Below, piece after piece: positions 1-8,685 of a DNA stretch of 64,000 nucleotides. A model generated the notes under the pieces. That model did no database searches, was not told the origin of the DNA, and saw only the letters and a program-made list of their open reading frames with translations. Position 1 is the first letter of the stretch, and every line of letters begins with the position of its first letter. The position numbers and the translations under genes are program-made. The DNA is from Janthinobacterium sp. ROICE36 (GTDB lineage: Bacteria; Pseudomonadota; Gammaproteobacteria; Burkholderiales; Burkholderiaceae_D), in assembly GCF_002869965.1 (NCBI RefSeq), contig NZ_PEBS01000001.1, forward strand, positions 62,001 to 126,000. Direction: 5' to 3'.

Positions 1-44
1 ATTAATTGCGCAATTTCCCATGTGTTTGTTAAGGAGGCTCGAAG

Positions 45-440
45 ATGGCAACAGCCAAAAAAACCCCAGTAGCAGCGCCAGCCAAAGCAGCAGCAGCCAA
101 GCCTGCAGCCGCCAAAAAAGCAGCACCCGCAGCCAAAGCAGCAGCTAAACCAGCAGCGGCGAAGAAAGCGGCAGCACCGGCAACACCACGCAAGCCAAAC
201 GCAGCATTCATGAAAGCAATGACGCCATCGAAAGAGCTGGCCGCCGTTGTTGGCGCAGCACCACTGCCGCGCACGGAAGTGACCAAAAAGGTATGGGATT
301 ACATCAAAAAACTCGATCTGCAAGATCCGGCCAACCGCCGCATGATCAATGCAGACGACAAGCTGAAAGCTGTTTTCGGCGGCAAAGCCCAAGTCTCCAT
401 GTTTGAAATGACGAAACTGATCTCCGATCATTTAAAATAA
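45..440 (+). CDS. SWIB/MDM2-domain protein with histone H1-like Ala/Lys tail
   Basis: 131 aa. Residues 1-48 are almost only Ala, Lys and Pro in repeated AAAKPAAAKK-like units, resembling the basic tails of histone H1-like bacterial proteins. Residues ~55-131 form a SWIB fold, with TPSKELAAVVG, EVTKKVWDYIKK and a C-terminal FEMTKLISDHLK helix typical of the family. The likely role is DNA binding or nucleoid association, inferred from the basic tail; the SWIB partner is unknown. The start is set by a perfect AAGGAGG at 31-37, eight bases before the ATG. It is monocistronic, closed by a strong terminator at 472-508. SWIB proteins of this size are widespread in Betaproteobacteria and Chlamydia. 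Confidence 0.9.
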   Translation: MATAKKTPVAAPAKAAAAKPAAAKKAAPAAKAAAKPAAAKKAAAPATPRKPNAAFMKAMTPSKELAAVVGAAPLPRTEVTKKVWDYIKKLDLQDPANRRMINADDKLKAVFGGKAQVSMFEMTKLISDHLK

Positions 441-471
441 TCAGATACGCGCCGGCCCAACACCGAGCGAG

Positions 472-508
472 TGCCCCGCAGCTGATTCAGCGAGCGGGGC
501 ATTTTTTT
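472..508 (+). terminator. Rho-independent terminator after the SWIB gene
   Basis: An 8-bp stem, TGCCCCGC (472-479) with GCGGGGCA (494-501), has a 14-nt loop and is followed directly by seven T. It lies 31 bases after the SWIB stop codon. Confidence 0.85.
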
Positions 509-563
509 GGCCGCAAACGCCAACAATGTTGTCGGATTACGGTCTTGCAGACCTACGTCCGAC

Positions 564-1190
564 CTAACCTGCCGGCTTGAATTCCCACTGCTTCCACGCC
601 GCCCTTACCGCATTCGGATACTCGGCCCTCCCCCGGCTGCCGTTGTACCGGCCCAGCGCCAGGTACAAATCGCCCTTTTCCATGTCCAGGTACATGCGCA
701 AAATCGCGCAGCCATAGCGCAAATTCGTTTGCATGTGGAACAGTTTGCTGCGATCGCTGTCGCCGATGACGCCTGTCCAGAACGGCATGACCTGCATGTA
801 GCCGCGTGCGCCGGCCAGCGAGACGGCATATTTTCGATAGGCCGACTCCACCTGGATCAGGCCCAACACCAGGGCCGGCTCCAGGCCCGCGCGGCGCGCT
901 TCATACCAGACGGTTTCCAGGAATTCCGTGCGCAGCTGCGCATCCGGCAGCTTGCGCTGCAGGCGTTGCGACATCTGCGCCAGCCATTGCTGGTAGCGCT
1001 GCAATTCGATGGGGGTGGAAAATGTGGGTTGCGGCGGGCGTTCGTCGCGGATCGCGTGCGACAGGGCCAGGCGGACGGAGTCGGCCAGCGCTTCCTCTTT
1101 CTGGTTGCCGGCCTGCGCAAAGGAAACGCAGGCCAGGCTGGCGGCCAGCGCGAGTGCGCCAGCCACCTTGCTTACGGATAAACGCTTCAC
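564..1190 (-). CDS. Lytic transglycosylase (SLT domain)
   Basis: 208 aa from a GTG start whose GTGA overlaps the proS stop, implying translational coupling. Residues 1-26 are a Sec signal peptide ending near SFAQAG, so the protein is periplasmic. The catalytic core follows the SLT pattern: [15 protein letters not shown] with the catalytic Glu, then [11 protein letters not shown], then the [13 protein letters not shown] and LALGRYNGS stretches. Such enzymes cleave the MurNAc-GlcNAc bond of peptidoglycan and form 1,6-anhydroMurNAc. A much longer upstream reading frame exists in this phase, but it lies inside proS and is a shadow. The exact MltC/Slt/EmtA subfamily is not assigned. Confidence 0.87.
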   Translation of the reverse strand: MKRLSVSKVAGALALAASLACVSFAQAGNQKEEALADSVRLALSHAIRDERPPQPTFSTPIELQRYQQWLAQMSQRLQRKLPDAQLRTEFLETVWYEARRAGLEPALVLGLIQVESAYRKYAVSLAGARGYMQVMPFWTGVIGDSDRSKLFHMQTNLRYGCAILRMYLDMEKGDLYLALGRYNGSRGRAEYPNAVRAAWKQWEFKPAG

Positions 1191-2926
1191 TGCGCCATTT
1201 TGCCCTGGATAAAGGCGACGATCTCGTCCGGCGCCACGCCGGTGGCTTCCGCGTCGCGGCGGCCCTGGTATTCCAGCTTGCCTTCTTTCAGGCCGCGTTC
1301 GCCGATGACGATGCGGTGCGGCACGCCAATCAGTTCCCAATCGGCAAACATGGCACCCGGACGCAAGCCGCGGTCGTCGACGATGACATCGACGCCAGCG
1401 CCTTGCAGGGCCGCGTACAGCTTTTCGGTCTCTTCCTTGACCAGTTCGCTGCGGTCCATGCCCATCGGGCACAGCACCACCTCGAATGGCGCGATCGACG
1501 CCGGCCAGATGATGCCCTTGTCATCGAAGTTCTGTTCGATGGCGGCGCCCAGGATACGCGTCACGCCGATGCCGTAGCACCCCATCTGCAGCGGCGCAGG
1601 CTTGCCGTTTTCGTCGAGGAAGGTAGCTTTCATGCTTTCCGAATACGCCGTACCCAGCTGGAACACGTGGCCCACTTCGATGCCGCGCTCGATGGCGAGT
1701 GCGCCCAGGCCATCCGGCGATGCGTCGCCGGCAACGACATTGCGCAAGTCGGCCACGATGGCTGGCTCGGCCACGTCACGGCCCCAGTTGGCGCCCGTAT
1801 AATGGAAACCGGCGTCATTCGCGCCGCAAACGAAGTCGCTCATGTGGGCGACCGTACGGTCCGCCACCACGGTGACGGGCGCTTTCGTGCCGATCGGGCC
1901 CAGGTAACCGGGGATGGTGCCGTAGATTTCCAGGATTTCCGCTTCGGTCGAGAAGCGATGACCGGCCAGGCCGGCAACCTTGCCCACCTTGATCTCGTTC
2001 AATTCATGGTCGCCGCGCAGCAGCAGCATGAAATGCTGTTGCGTGACTTTCTCGTCCTTGCCCGTCGTATCCACCGTCAGGGCGATGGTTTTCACGGTCT
2101 GCGACAAGTCCAGGCCCAGCAAGGCCGCCACGGTTTCGCACTTGACGGTGTCCGGCGTGGCCGTTTTCGTCAGCGCCTGGGTAGCGGCTGGGCGCTCGCC
2201 CGCTGGCGGCAGCGCTTCGGCCGCTTCCATGTTGGCGGCGTAATCGGACGTCGGGCAGTACACGAGCGCGTCTTCGCCCGTGTGGGCGATGACGTGGAAT
2301 TCATGCGAACCGGAACCGCCGATGGCGCCGTTATCGGCTGCTACGGCGCGGAATTTCAGGCCAAAACGCGTGAAGATGCGCGTGTAGGCGTCAAACATGA
2401 CCTTGTACGACGCTTGCATGCCGGCCAGGTCGCGGTCGAAGGAATAGGCGTCCTTCATGGTGAATTCGCGCCCGCGCATCAGGCCGAAGCGGGGACGGCG
2501 CTCGTCGCGGAACTTGGTCTGGATATGATAAAAGTTCAGCGGCAACTGGCGGTAGGACTTGATTTCCGTGCGCACGACGTCGGTGATGACTTCTTCCGAT
2601 GTCGGCTGAATCGCGTATTCGCGGCCGTGGCGGTCTTTCACGCGCATCAGTTCGTCGCCCATCTTGGTCCAGCGGCCCGTCTCCTGCCACAGTTCGGCTG
2701 GCTGCACGAGCGGCATCAGCAGTTCGATGCCGGCGGCTTTGTTCATCTCGTCACGGATGATGGCTTCCACCTTGCGGATCACGCGCAGGCCCATCGGCAT
2801 GTAGGTATAGATGCCGGAACCGAGGCGTTTGATCATGCCTGCACGCATCATCAATTGGTGGCTGACGATTTCCGCGTCAGAAGGTGCATCTTTAAGTGTG
2901 GAAATAAAAAAACGGGAGGCGCGCAT
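1187..2926 (-). CDS. proS: Prolyl-tRNA synthetase
   Basis: 579 aa, the normal length of the bacterial class II ProRS with an inserted editing domain. Motif 1/2 residues are visible near the N terminus ([19 protein letters not shown], then QPTSEEV and [17 protein letters not shown]). The middle third (~225-400) is the YbaK-like INS editing domain that clears Ala-tRNAPro. Motif 3 ([14 protein letters not shown]) and the C-terminal anticodon-binding domain follow. It charges tRNAPro in the cytoplasm. It is divergent from rppH and is followed, with a 4-nt overlap, by the lytic transglycosylase gene. Confidence 0.97.
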   Translation of the reverse strand: MRASRFFISTLKDAPSDAEIVSHQLMMRAGMIKRLGSGIYTYMPMGLRVIRKVEAIIRDEMNKAAGIELLMPLVQPAELWQETGRWTKMGDELMRVKDRHGREYAIQPTSEEVITDVVRTEIKSYRQLPLNFYHIQTKFRDERRPRFGLMRGREFTMKDAYSFDRDLAGMQASYKVMFDAYTRIFTRFGLKFRAVAADNGAIGGSGSHEFHVIAHTGEDALVYCPTSDYAANMEAAEALPPAGERPAATQALTKTATPDTVKCETVAALLGLDLSQTVKTIALTVDTTGKDEKVTQQHFMLLLRGDHELNEIKVGKVAGLAGHRFSTEAEILEIYGTIPGYLGPIGTKAPVTVVADRTVAHMSDFVCGANDAGFHYTGANWGRDVAEPAIVADLRNVVAGDASPDGLGALAIERGIEVGHVFQLGTAYSESMKATFLDENGKPAPLQMGCYGIGVTRILGAAIEQNFDDKGIIWPASIAPFEVVLCPMGMDRSELVKEETEKLYAALQGAGVDVIVDDRGLRPGAMFADWELIGVPHRIVIGERGLKEGKLEYQGRRDAEATGVAPDEIVAFIQGKMAQ

Positions 2927-3130
2927 AACGGTGAATTCTTTTTAAAAAGAGAGGGTTATAATCAACCTAATTTTAAAGGATTAGCTGGCTGATGCGTCCA
3001 TACTTTACACAAATGCGCTCAATTGGTGCGATTCCGGCGCTTTTCGCACCCCGAAAAGGTCACCGGCTTGCGAAGTTGTGGGTAATTATGTAAAAAAAGA
3101 CGCTCTGCCGCAGAAAGTTTGAGGTGCATT

Positions 3131-3763
3131 ATGCTCGACCGTGAAGGGTTTCGGCCCAACGTCGGCATCATCCTGCTAAACGCCCAGAACGAGGTGTGGT
3201 GGGGCAAGCGGGTGCGCGAGCACTCATGGCAGTTTCCGCAAGGCGGTATCAAATATGGCGAAACACCGGAACAAGCCATGTTTCGCGAACTTGAAGAGGA
3301 AATCGGACTCAGACAGGAACACGTCAAAATTGTCGGCCGCACCCGCGACTGGCTGCGCTATGAAGTGCCTGACCACTTCATCAAGCGCGAGATTCGCGGC
3401 CATTACCGTGGCCAGAAGCAGATTTGGTTTCTGCTGAGAATGTGCGCGCGCGATAACGACGTCAATCTGCGCCTGACCGACCATCCCGAGTTCGACGCCT
3501 GGCGCTGGCATGAATATTGGGTCCCGCTCGATGTCGTGATTGAATTTAAACGCGATGTGTATCAGCGCGCCTTGCAGGAGCTGTCCCGCTTCCTGACCTG
3601 GCCCGTGCATGGCAACGCACAGCAAGCGCACCGCCACACCTCGCGCTACCTGCGCCAACCCCATGCGCCACGCGGGCAGGATGGCGCGTCACTGGCCCAG
3701 CCTTGCGACGGCATTGCCGCCGAAGGATGTACGCCGGAGCTGATCTTGCCGGACAAGGGGTAG
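3131..3763 (+). CDS. rppH: RNA pyrophosphohydrolase (Nudix)
   Basis: 210 aa. The Nudix box is complete ([20 protein letters not shown], then IGL), giving GX5EX7REUXEEXGU. The N terminus [16 protein letters not shown] and WQFPQGG are hallmarks of RppH/NudH. It removes pyrophosphate from the 5' triphosphate of mRNAs and so starts 5'-dependent decay. ATG 3131 is preferred over an upstream in-frame TTG because GAGGTG (3121-3126) sits correctly before it. The C-terminal ~50 residues (after FLTW) are an extension poor in recognisable motifs, common in Burkholderiales RppH. Divergent from proS. Confidence 0.95.
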   Translation: MLDREGFRPNVGIILLNAQNEVWWGKRVREHSWQFPQGGIKYGETPEQAMFRELEEEIGLRQEHVKIVGRTRDWLRYEVPDHFIKREIRGHYRGQKQIWFLLRMCARDNDVNLRLTDHPEFDAWRWHEYWVPLDVVIEFKRDVYQRALQELSRFLTWPVHGNAQQAHRHTSRYLRQPHAPRGQDGASLAQPCDGIAAEGCTPELILPDKG

Positions 3764-3792
3764 TCCGCCGCAATGAACGCACTCTCCCACGC

Positions 3793-3826
3793 AAAAGGGG
3801 CAGCCTGAACAGGCTGCCCCTTTTTT
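3793..3826. terminator. Bidirectional terminator between rppH and mqo
   Basis: A 14-bp perfect stem (AAAAGGGGCAGCCT at 3793-3806 with AGGCTGCCCCTTTT at 3811-3824) has a GAAC loop. A/T tracts on both sides let it serve the converging rppH (+) and mqo (-) transcripts. Confidence 0.9.
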
Positions 3827-3863
3827 CATGCCGGCAGGACACTCCCCTGCCGGGCAAGTCAAC

Positions 3864-5447
3864 TTAGTTGGCCGCAGGCGGTACATCCAGGGTGATGGCT
3901 TTCAGACCCAGGATATTGCTGCTGTAGTGGCGGATCTTGTTGGCCAGGACCGGGGCATTGTTCAGCTTTTGACCATATGACGGCACCATTTCCACCATCT
4001 TCGCCTGCCATTCCGGCGTGGCCAGGCGGCTCTTGAAGGCCGTTTGCAGTACCTTGATCATGATCGGCGGCGCGGTCGAGGCACCGGGCGAGGCGCCCAG
4101 CAGGGCGACGATGCTGCCATCGGCGGCGCCGACGACTTCCGTGCCAAACTGCAGCAAGCCGCCCTTGACCGTGTCATCCTTGACGATCTGCACGCGCTGG
4201 CCGGCGTTTTGCAAGGTCCAGTCTTCCATCTTGGCGTTCGGCAAGTATTCGCGCAGGGTTTTCAAACGGTCTTCCGGCGTGTTCATGACTTGCTCGACCA
4301 GGTATTTCGTCAGCGGAATATTGTCGTAGCCAGCCTGCAGCATGGGCTTGACGTTGCCGCTGCCAATCGAGGCTGGCAAGTCGGTCCACGAACCGTTTTT
4401 CAGGAACTTGGTCGAGAAAGTGGCAAACGGGCCAAACAGCAGGGCTTTCTTGCCATCGATGATGCGCGTATCGAGATGTGGCACGGACATCGGCGGCGAA
4501 CCGACGGATGCCTTGCCGTAGACCTTGGCCGCATGCGCCGCCACCAGGTCGGGATTGGTGGTAACCAGCCATTGGCCGCCCACCGGCACGCCGCCGTAGC
4601 CTTTGGCTTCAGGAATGCCCGATTTTTCCAGCAGCGGCAGCGAACCGCCACCGGCACCGATGAAGACGAACTTGGCGCGCACGATTTTTTCCTTGCCGGC
4701 GTTCAAGTCTTTCACCGTCACGTTCCACACGCCATCGGCGCCGCGCCGGATGTCTTCCACCTGGTGGCGCAGGTGCAGGACCATGCCATGGCTGTCCGTC
4801 AGGTAGCTCACCAGACCGCGCGTGAGGTTGCCGAAATTGACGTCGGTACCGATTTCCATGCGCGTCGCGGCCACTTTCTGGCCCTGGTCGCGCCCTTGCA
4901 TGACCAGCGGCGCCCATTGCGCGATCTGCGCCGGGTCTTCCGAGTACAGCATGCCCTTGAACAGGTTTTGCTTTTGCAGCGCTGCATAGCGCTTGTGCAA
5001 GAAAGCGATATTGGCATCGCCCCAGACAAAGGCCATGTGCGGCACGTTGTTGATGAAGGTTTGCGGCGCGCCCAGGTGCTTGTTGGCTACCTGATAGGCC
5101 CAGAATTGCTTGGAAATTTCGAATTGCTCGTTGATATCAACGGCTTTCTTGGTCTCGATGCTGCCATCGGCCGCTTCCGGCGTGTAGTTCAGCTCGGCGA
5201 ACGCCGAGTGGCCCGTGCCCGCGTTATTCATCGCATCCGAGCTTTCGGCGGCGACAGAATCGAGGCGTTCGACCATTTCCATGGTCAGCGAAGGATCGAG
5301 TTCCTTGAGCATGCTGCCCAGGGTGGCGCTCATGGTGCCGGCGCCGATCAGCAGCACATCGACCGGTTTTTCGGACGAGGCCGGAGGGGTCTTGTCACAT
5401 GCCGCCAGGATCAGGCACGACATCAAAAGTAATAGCGATTTACGCAT
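3864..5447 (-). CDS. mqo: Malate:quinone oxidoreductase, lipoprotein-like N terminus
   Basis: 527 aa, normal length for Mqo. The FAD-binding motif [14 protein letters not shown] lies just after the leader, and [20 protein letters not shown] and the C-terminal LGASPGAS stretch are characteristic of the family. Mqo oxidises malate to oxaloacetate and passes electrons to quinone. Start ATG 5447 is chosen because GGAG lies eight bases upstream; ATG 5459 has none. That start gives [17 protein letters not shown], a lipobox-type signal with Cys18, so the protein may be exported and lipid-anchored, unlike the classical cytoplasm-facing enzyme. Exported Mqo-like proteins with cleavable leaders exist in pseudomonads. 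Confidence 0.93.
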   Translation of the reverse strand: MRKSLLLLMSCLILAACDKTPPASSEKPVDVLLIGAGTMSATLGSMLKELDPSLTMEMVERLDSVAAESSDAMNNAGTGHSAFAELNYTPEAADGSIETKKAVDINEQFEISKQFWAYQVANKHLGAPQTFINNVPHMAFVWGDANIAFLHKRYAALQKQNLFKGMLYSEDPAQIAQWAPLVMQGRDQGQKVAATRMEIGTDVNFGNLTRGLVSYLTDSHGMVLHLRHQVEDIRRGADGVWNVTVKDLNAGKEKIVRAKFVFIGAGGGSLPLLEKSGIPEAKGYGGVPVGGQWLVTTNPDLVAAHAAKVYGKASVGSPPMSVPHLDTRIIDGKKALLFGPFATFSTKFLKNGSWTDLPASIGSGNVKPMLQAGYDNIPLTKYLVEQVMNTPEDRLKTLREYLPNAKMEDWTLQNAGQRVQIVKDDTVKGGLLQFGTEVVGAADGSIVALLGASPGASTAPPIMIKVLQTAFKSRLATPEWQAKMVEMVPSYGQKLNNAPVLANKIRHYSSNILGLKAITLDVPPAAN

Positions 5448-5659
5448 TCGTAACTCCATTTTTGGATACTGAAGGATGATTCTTGCGCGCCACTGTGGCG
5501 GCACCATCGCTGTATGAAATGAAAACAGTTGGCCAACCGGAACACCAGGGCGGCCGGACAGCGCAATGTCGATGGTGATAGGCATGCTGCCGCGCTCCGG
5601 GATAAGCCAGGAGCGAGATCTGGTGGCAAAGGTGCGGGCAATGAAAACACGGAGTGGCA

Positions 5660-5708
5660 ATAAAATCGCCGTCATGTCCAGTGCAAATATCAAGAGCGGC
5701 GATTTTAT
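5660..5708. repeat. 12-bp inverted repeat, 25-nt spacer, upstream of mqo
   Basis: ATAAAATCGCCG (5660-5671) is exactly complementary to CGGCGATTTTAT (5697-5708). It lies about 215 bases upstream of the mqo start. It could be an operator for a dimeric regulator or a transcript hairpin. No U-tract suggests termination. The function is unknown. Confidence 0.55.
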
Positions 5709-5814
5709 CACCGTTATTTGGCACCGCCAGGCTGCGACGGTAGTGGATAATACTTACTGCAGGGTATTAAATAACAGTGACTATCGGGTCATGCCAGCGG
5801 GCGCCGGACGGCAA

Positions 5815-5837
5815 AAAGGGCATCCCCGATGCCCTTT
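5815..5837. other. Hairpin upstream of DUF1841 gene
   Basis: A perfect 10-bp stem AAAGGGCATC/GATGCCCTTT has a 3-nt loop and lies 53 bases before the DUF1841 start. The flanking T-tract is weak, so it may be a leftover terminator or a leader structure. Confidence 0.4.
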
Positions 5838-5889
5838 GCTTATCTACGCGGTACAATGCCCGCTGCCCTTTAGCCATAGTCCTTCAGCC

Positions 5890-6312
5890 ATGTTCAACCC
5901 CTCTTCCGACGATGTGCGCCGCTTCTTTTGCGACACTTTGCGCAAGCACAGCGCCCATGATATCCTCACGCCGATGGAAGCCATCGCGCTCGACTGGATC
6001 CTCGAACACCCCGAGTATGAAAACGAGCTCTCCGATGTCGAAGCGGCACTGGCGCGCGACTATTCCGTCGAAGGGGGACAAGCCAATCCTTTCCTGCACC
6101 TGTCCATGCATCTGTCGATCACGGAACAGGTGCAGGTGGACCAGCCGCGCGGCATCCGCCCGGCCGTGCAGCAACTCACGCAGCGCCTCGATTCGGCCCA
6201 TGCAGCCCAGCACGAAGTGATGGAATGCCTGGGCCAGATGATCTGGGCTTCGCAGCGCTCGGGCTTGCCGCCCGATACGGATGCGTATATCGACTGCGTG
6301 CGGCGCCGCTAA
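5890..6312 (+). CDS. DUF1841 family protein
   Basis: 140 aa, small cytoplasmic protein without signal or membrane segment. The pattern MFNPSSDDVRRFFCDT, LTPMEAIALDWILEHPEY, NPFLHLSMHLSI and QVQVDQPRGIRP matches the conserved DUF1841 family of Beta- and Gammaproteobacteria, whose function is not established. The LHLSMHLSI His pair is its most conserved part. The start at 5890 is the first Met of the conserved region; longer in-frame extensions upstream are not family-like. Confidence 0.85.
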   Translation: MFNPSSDDVRRFFCDTLRKHSAHDILTPMEAIALDWILEHPEYENELSDVEAALARDYSVEGGQANPFLHLSMHLSITEQVQVDQPRGIRPAVQQLTQRLDSAHAAQHEVMECLGQMIWASQRSGLPPDTDAYIDCVRRR

Positions 6313-6412
6313 ACCCAAGGTAGTATTCTGCACAAGTTTGCTTGATCTGGCATAAGACATACAGATAAGCAACACTCTACAGTGGCAACTCCAGCCATGA
6401 ACAGGGTGTGCC

Positions 6413-8560
6413 ATGAGCGATCCCAGCAACGGACCGGTTAAACCCGCTATCGATCCCCGCCTTATCATGGTAGGCAGGGTCTGCGGCAGCACCAATTTCA
6501 GCCACAGCCTGCTGGACTGCCTGCAGCAGATGCCGTCACCGGGCATCGTCATCTTTGTGCATGGCGTCAATTCCGATGGCGAGTGGTACCACCAGAGCGA
6601 GGAGGGCCTGTGCAAGGGCTTGAATACCCGCCTGAAACGCTGCGATGAACACCTGGCCTACCCCAGCGTGGAAGGTGGACAGTTATGGCCCGTTACCTAC
6701 CGGCGCGAATTGACGGATGACGGCTTTGTCGACCCCGACCGCACGCCCAACACCTTCATTGCCGACGCCGGGCACCACTCGCCCGTGATCCAGTTCCGCT
6801 GGGGTTACAAGGCCAGTGACCTCGAATTACAGGAATACGGCGCTTCCATTTATCTCAACGAATATGACTACTGGGGCGGCGGGCCATTCGCGAACGGCTG
6901 TTCTTCCTTGCCTGACCTGTGGGGCAATGGCTTGCTCGATACCTTGTTTCTGTGGATACATATCGAACACCTCAACCCCCTCAACGACGCCATGGTGTTT
7001 TCGGCGCCGCCTCGCCCGTATTTTGTGCTGGCCGCGCTGCGACTGGCGAAGCTGGTCGAATCGATACGCAAGGAACAGGCCGACGTGCCGATTACCCTCG
7101 TGTGCCATAGCCAGGGCAATATGATCGGCATGGCGGCCGCCTTCCTGGGCGACAAGATGGCCGATGTGCAAGATGCAGCAGGGATCAAGGGCCGCTGCGT
7201 GGCCGACACCTATGTGCTGTGCAATCCGCCATACAGCGTACTCGAAGACAACAGCACGGAAGACTGGGTGCAAGGCCAGGAGGCGGATCCGGACGGCAAC
7301 GTGGGCCGGCAGACCTGCCAGGCGCGCATCGAGACCTTGAAAAACTTCTTCAAGATCGTCGGCCAGCAGGCCGATGTGCCGCCGCATTCAGCCGCGCTGG
7401 CGCAACTGGCCGCCAACCACGCGCACGGTTTTACGCCGGATAGCGACAGCAACAACTACCGTTGCGGCCCCGTCACCACCACACGCGGCAAGGTCACCTT
7501 GTATTGCAATCCGCATGACCGGGTCATCTCCTCGACCGCCATCCAGGGCATGGGCTGGCGCGGCCTGTGCGCAGCCGAAATTCAGGCGGCGCAAGGAAAG
7601 AATGTATTCACGCAGCGGGTGTTTTCCCAAGGCTACCCCGTCGGCAAGCCAGGAATTTATGATTACTGGAGCAAGCAACACAATCATCCGGAACGGGGCA
7701 GCCTGGACTTCTGGGTGCCGCATTCGAAGATCGCCGACTATTCCAGCCAGAAAGGGCGATTGGCCAACAGCACGGGAAGCGGCCGCGCCATGACGCAAGT
7801 CGCCGCCCTGGCCTTGATTCCCCTGGCGAAAGGAGCGGGCGTGCGCATCAACGCGCTGCCGCCGCGCGACTGGAGCATCCCCGTCAATGCGCCGGCGCTG
7901 CCCGAACCGTTCTTGCCGCAGGCAGTGCAGTACGGCGTGGCCAGCGAGGACTTCGACCAGCTATACAATCCGCGCGGCAGCCTGCGCGATCCACGGCGCG
8001 GCCATGCTGCCGGCGATCCCTACCAGGCCTTGAGCGATGAGCAGATAGGCGCGCCCAAGGGCGACCGCGACAGCCACGCCACCATGCTGTACGAAGACCA
8101 CGCCCGCGTGCGCTTGATGGCCAAACGCACGGGCCGCACGCCGATGGGAGAGAAGGTCAGCGAAGAAGACATGCCGGCCACCGCCAGCGAAGAGCACAAG
8201 CGATGGCGCGGCGACATCATCACCGCCAATCTGGCCGCCAACCTCGACACGCACGCCACCGACCATTCAACCATCACGACCAATGGCATGCATGCGGAAA
8301 AGGCATTGGCGTATGACGTGGCGGTGGGGGTAAGCCATATTCCAGAAAAGGCGTTGCGCGAATTGCGAGTGATAGCCGATTGGCGATTGTTGAAGAACTT
8401 GGATGACAGTCATTCGCACAAGATATTTCATGAATACTTTAGAACTGGAAAATTCAAGACAATGAGTGTGTTCGATTGGGTTCATAGTCCTGGCAGCACT
8501 GGCGCGTTACCAGATTCCATCGCTAACAAACGCAGGAACTCGCGCTGGAAGGATCACTGA
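6413..8560 (+). CDS. Tle3-type alpha/beta-hydrolase (T6SS lipase effector-like)
   Basis: 715 aa, no signal peptide. The N-terminal half is an alpha/beta hydrolase: strand GIVIFVHGVNSDGEWY near residue 45, then nucleophile elbow VCHSQGNMIG with Ser233. HDRVISSTAIQGMGWRG near 365 and the C-terminal DWRLLKNLDDSHSHKIFHEYF match the Tle3 (DUF3274) antibacterial phospholipase family delivered by type VI secretion. Activity on phospholipid is inferred from the family. No vgrG, PAAR or T6SS structural gene is in the window. The next gene overlaps at TGATG and encodes a DUF2875 protein, a plausible immunity partner. The last ~200 bases are more AT-rich than neighbouring genes, hinting at transfer. Confidence 0.75.
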   Translation: MSDPSNGPVKPAIDPRLIMVGRVCGSTNFSHSLLDCLQQMPSPGIVIFVHGVNSDGEWYHQSEEGLCKGLNTRLKRCDEHLAYPSVEGGQLWPVTYRRELTDDGFVDPDRTPNTFIADAGHHSPVIQFRWGYKASDLELQEYGASIYLNEYDYWGGGPFANGCSSLPDLWGNGLLDTLFLWIHIEHLNPLNDAMVFSAPPRPYFVLAALRLAKLVESIRKEQADVPITLVCHSQGNMIGMAAAFLGDKMADVQDAAGIKGRCVADTYVLCNPPYSVLEDNSTEDWVQGQEADPDGNVGRQTCQARIETLKNFFKIVGQQADVPPHSAALAQLAANHAHGFTPDSDSNNYRCGPVTTTRGKVTLYCNPHDRVISSTAIQGMGWRGLCAAEIQAAQGKNVFTQRVFSQGYPVGKPGIYDYWSKQHNHPERGSLDFWVPHSKIADYSSQKGRLANSTGSGRAMTQVAALALIPLAKGAGVRINALPPRDWSIPVNAPALPEPFLPQAVQYGVASEDFDQLYNPRGSLRDPRRGHAAGDPYQALSDEQIGAPKGDRDSHATMLYEDHARVRLMAKRTGRTPMGEKVSEEDMPATASEEHKRWRGDIITANLAANLDTHATDHSTITTNGMHAEKALAYDVAVGVSHIPEKALRELRVIADWRLLKNLDDSHSHKIFHEYFRTGKFKTMSVFDWVHSPGSTGALPDSIANKRRNSRWKDH

Positions 8561-8685
8561 TGCGTACACTGATCGCCACTCCCCTACGCCGCCTGGCTTG
8601 GAGTTGCTGTGCATTTTTCCTGCTTGCCAGCATGGCAGTCTGGTTCGCCAGCCAGTCCGACGCCGCTCCCCTCACCGATGGAGAC

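Larger units (their letters stand above)
5448..5889. other. Divergent intergenic region mqo / DUF1841
   Basis: 442 bases without a supported gene. It holds a 12-bp inverted repeat (5660-5708) and a hairpin at 5815-5837, described separately. Short reading frames here lack ribosome sites and recognisable protein features. Confidence 0.6.

Noticed and set aside
1191..1472. N-terminal extension of the lytic transglycosylase frame
   Set aside because: It lies within proS in another phase; the signal peptide begins at GTG 1190.
806..2992. 728-codon plus-strand frame
   Set aside because: Antisense of proS, which is unambiguous.
5448..5724. Upstream continuation of the mqo frame
   Set aside because: No family similarity, no suitable ATG with ribosome site, and the lipobox leader at 5447 is better supported.
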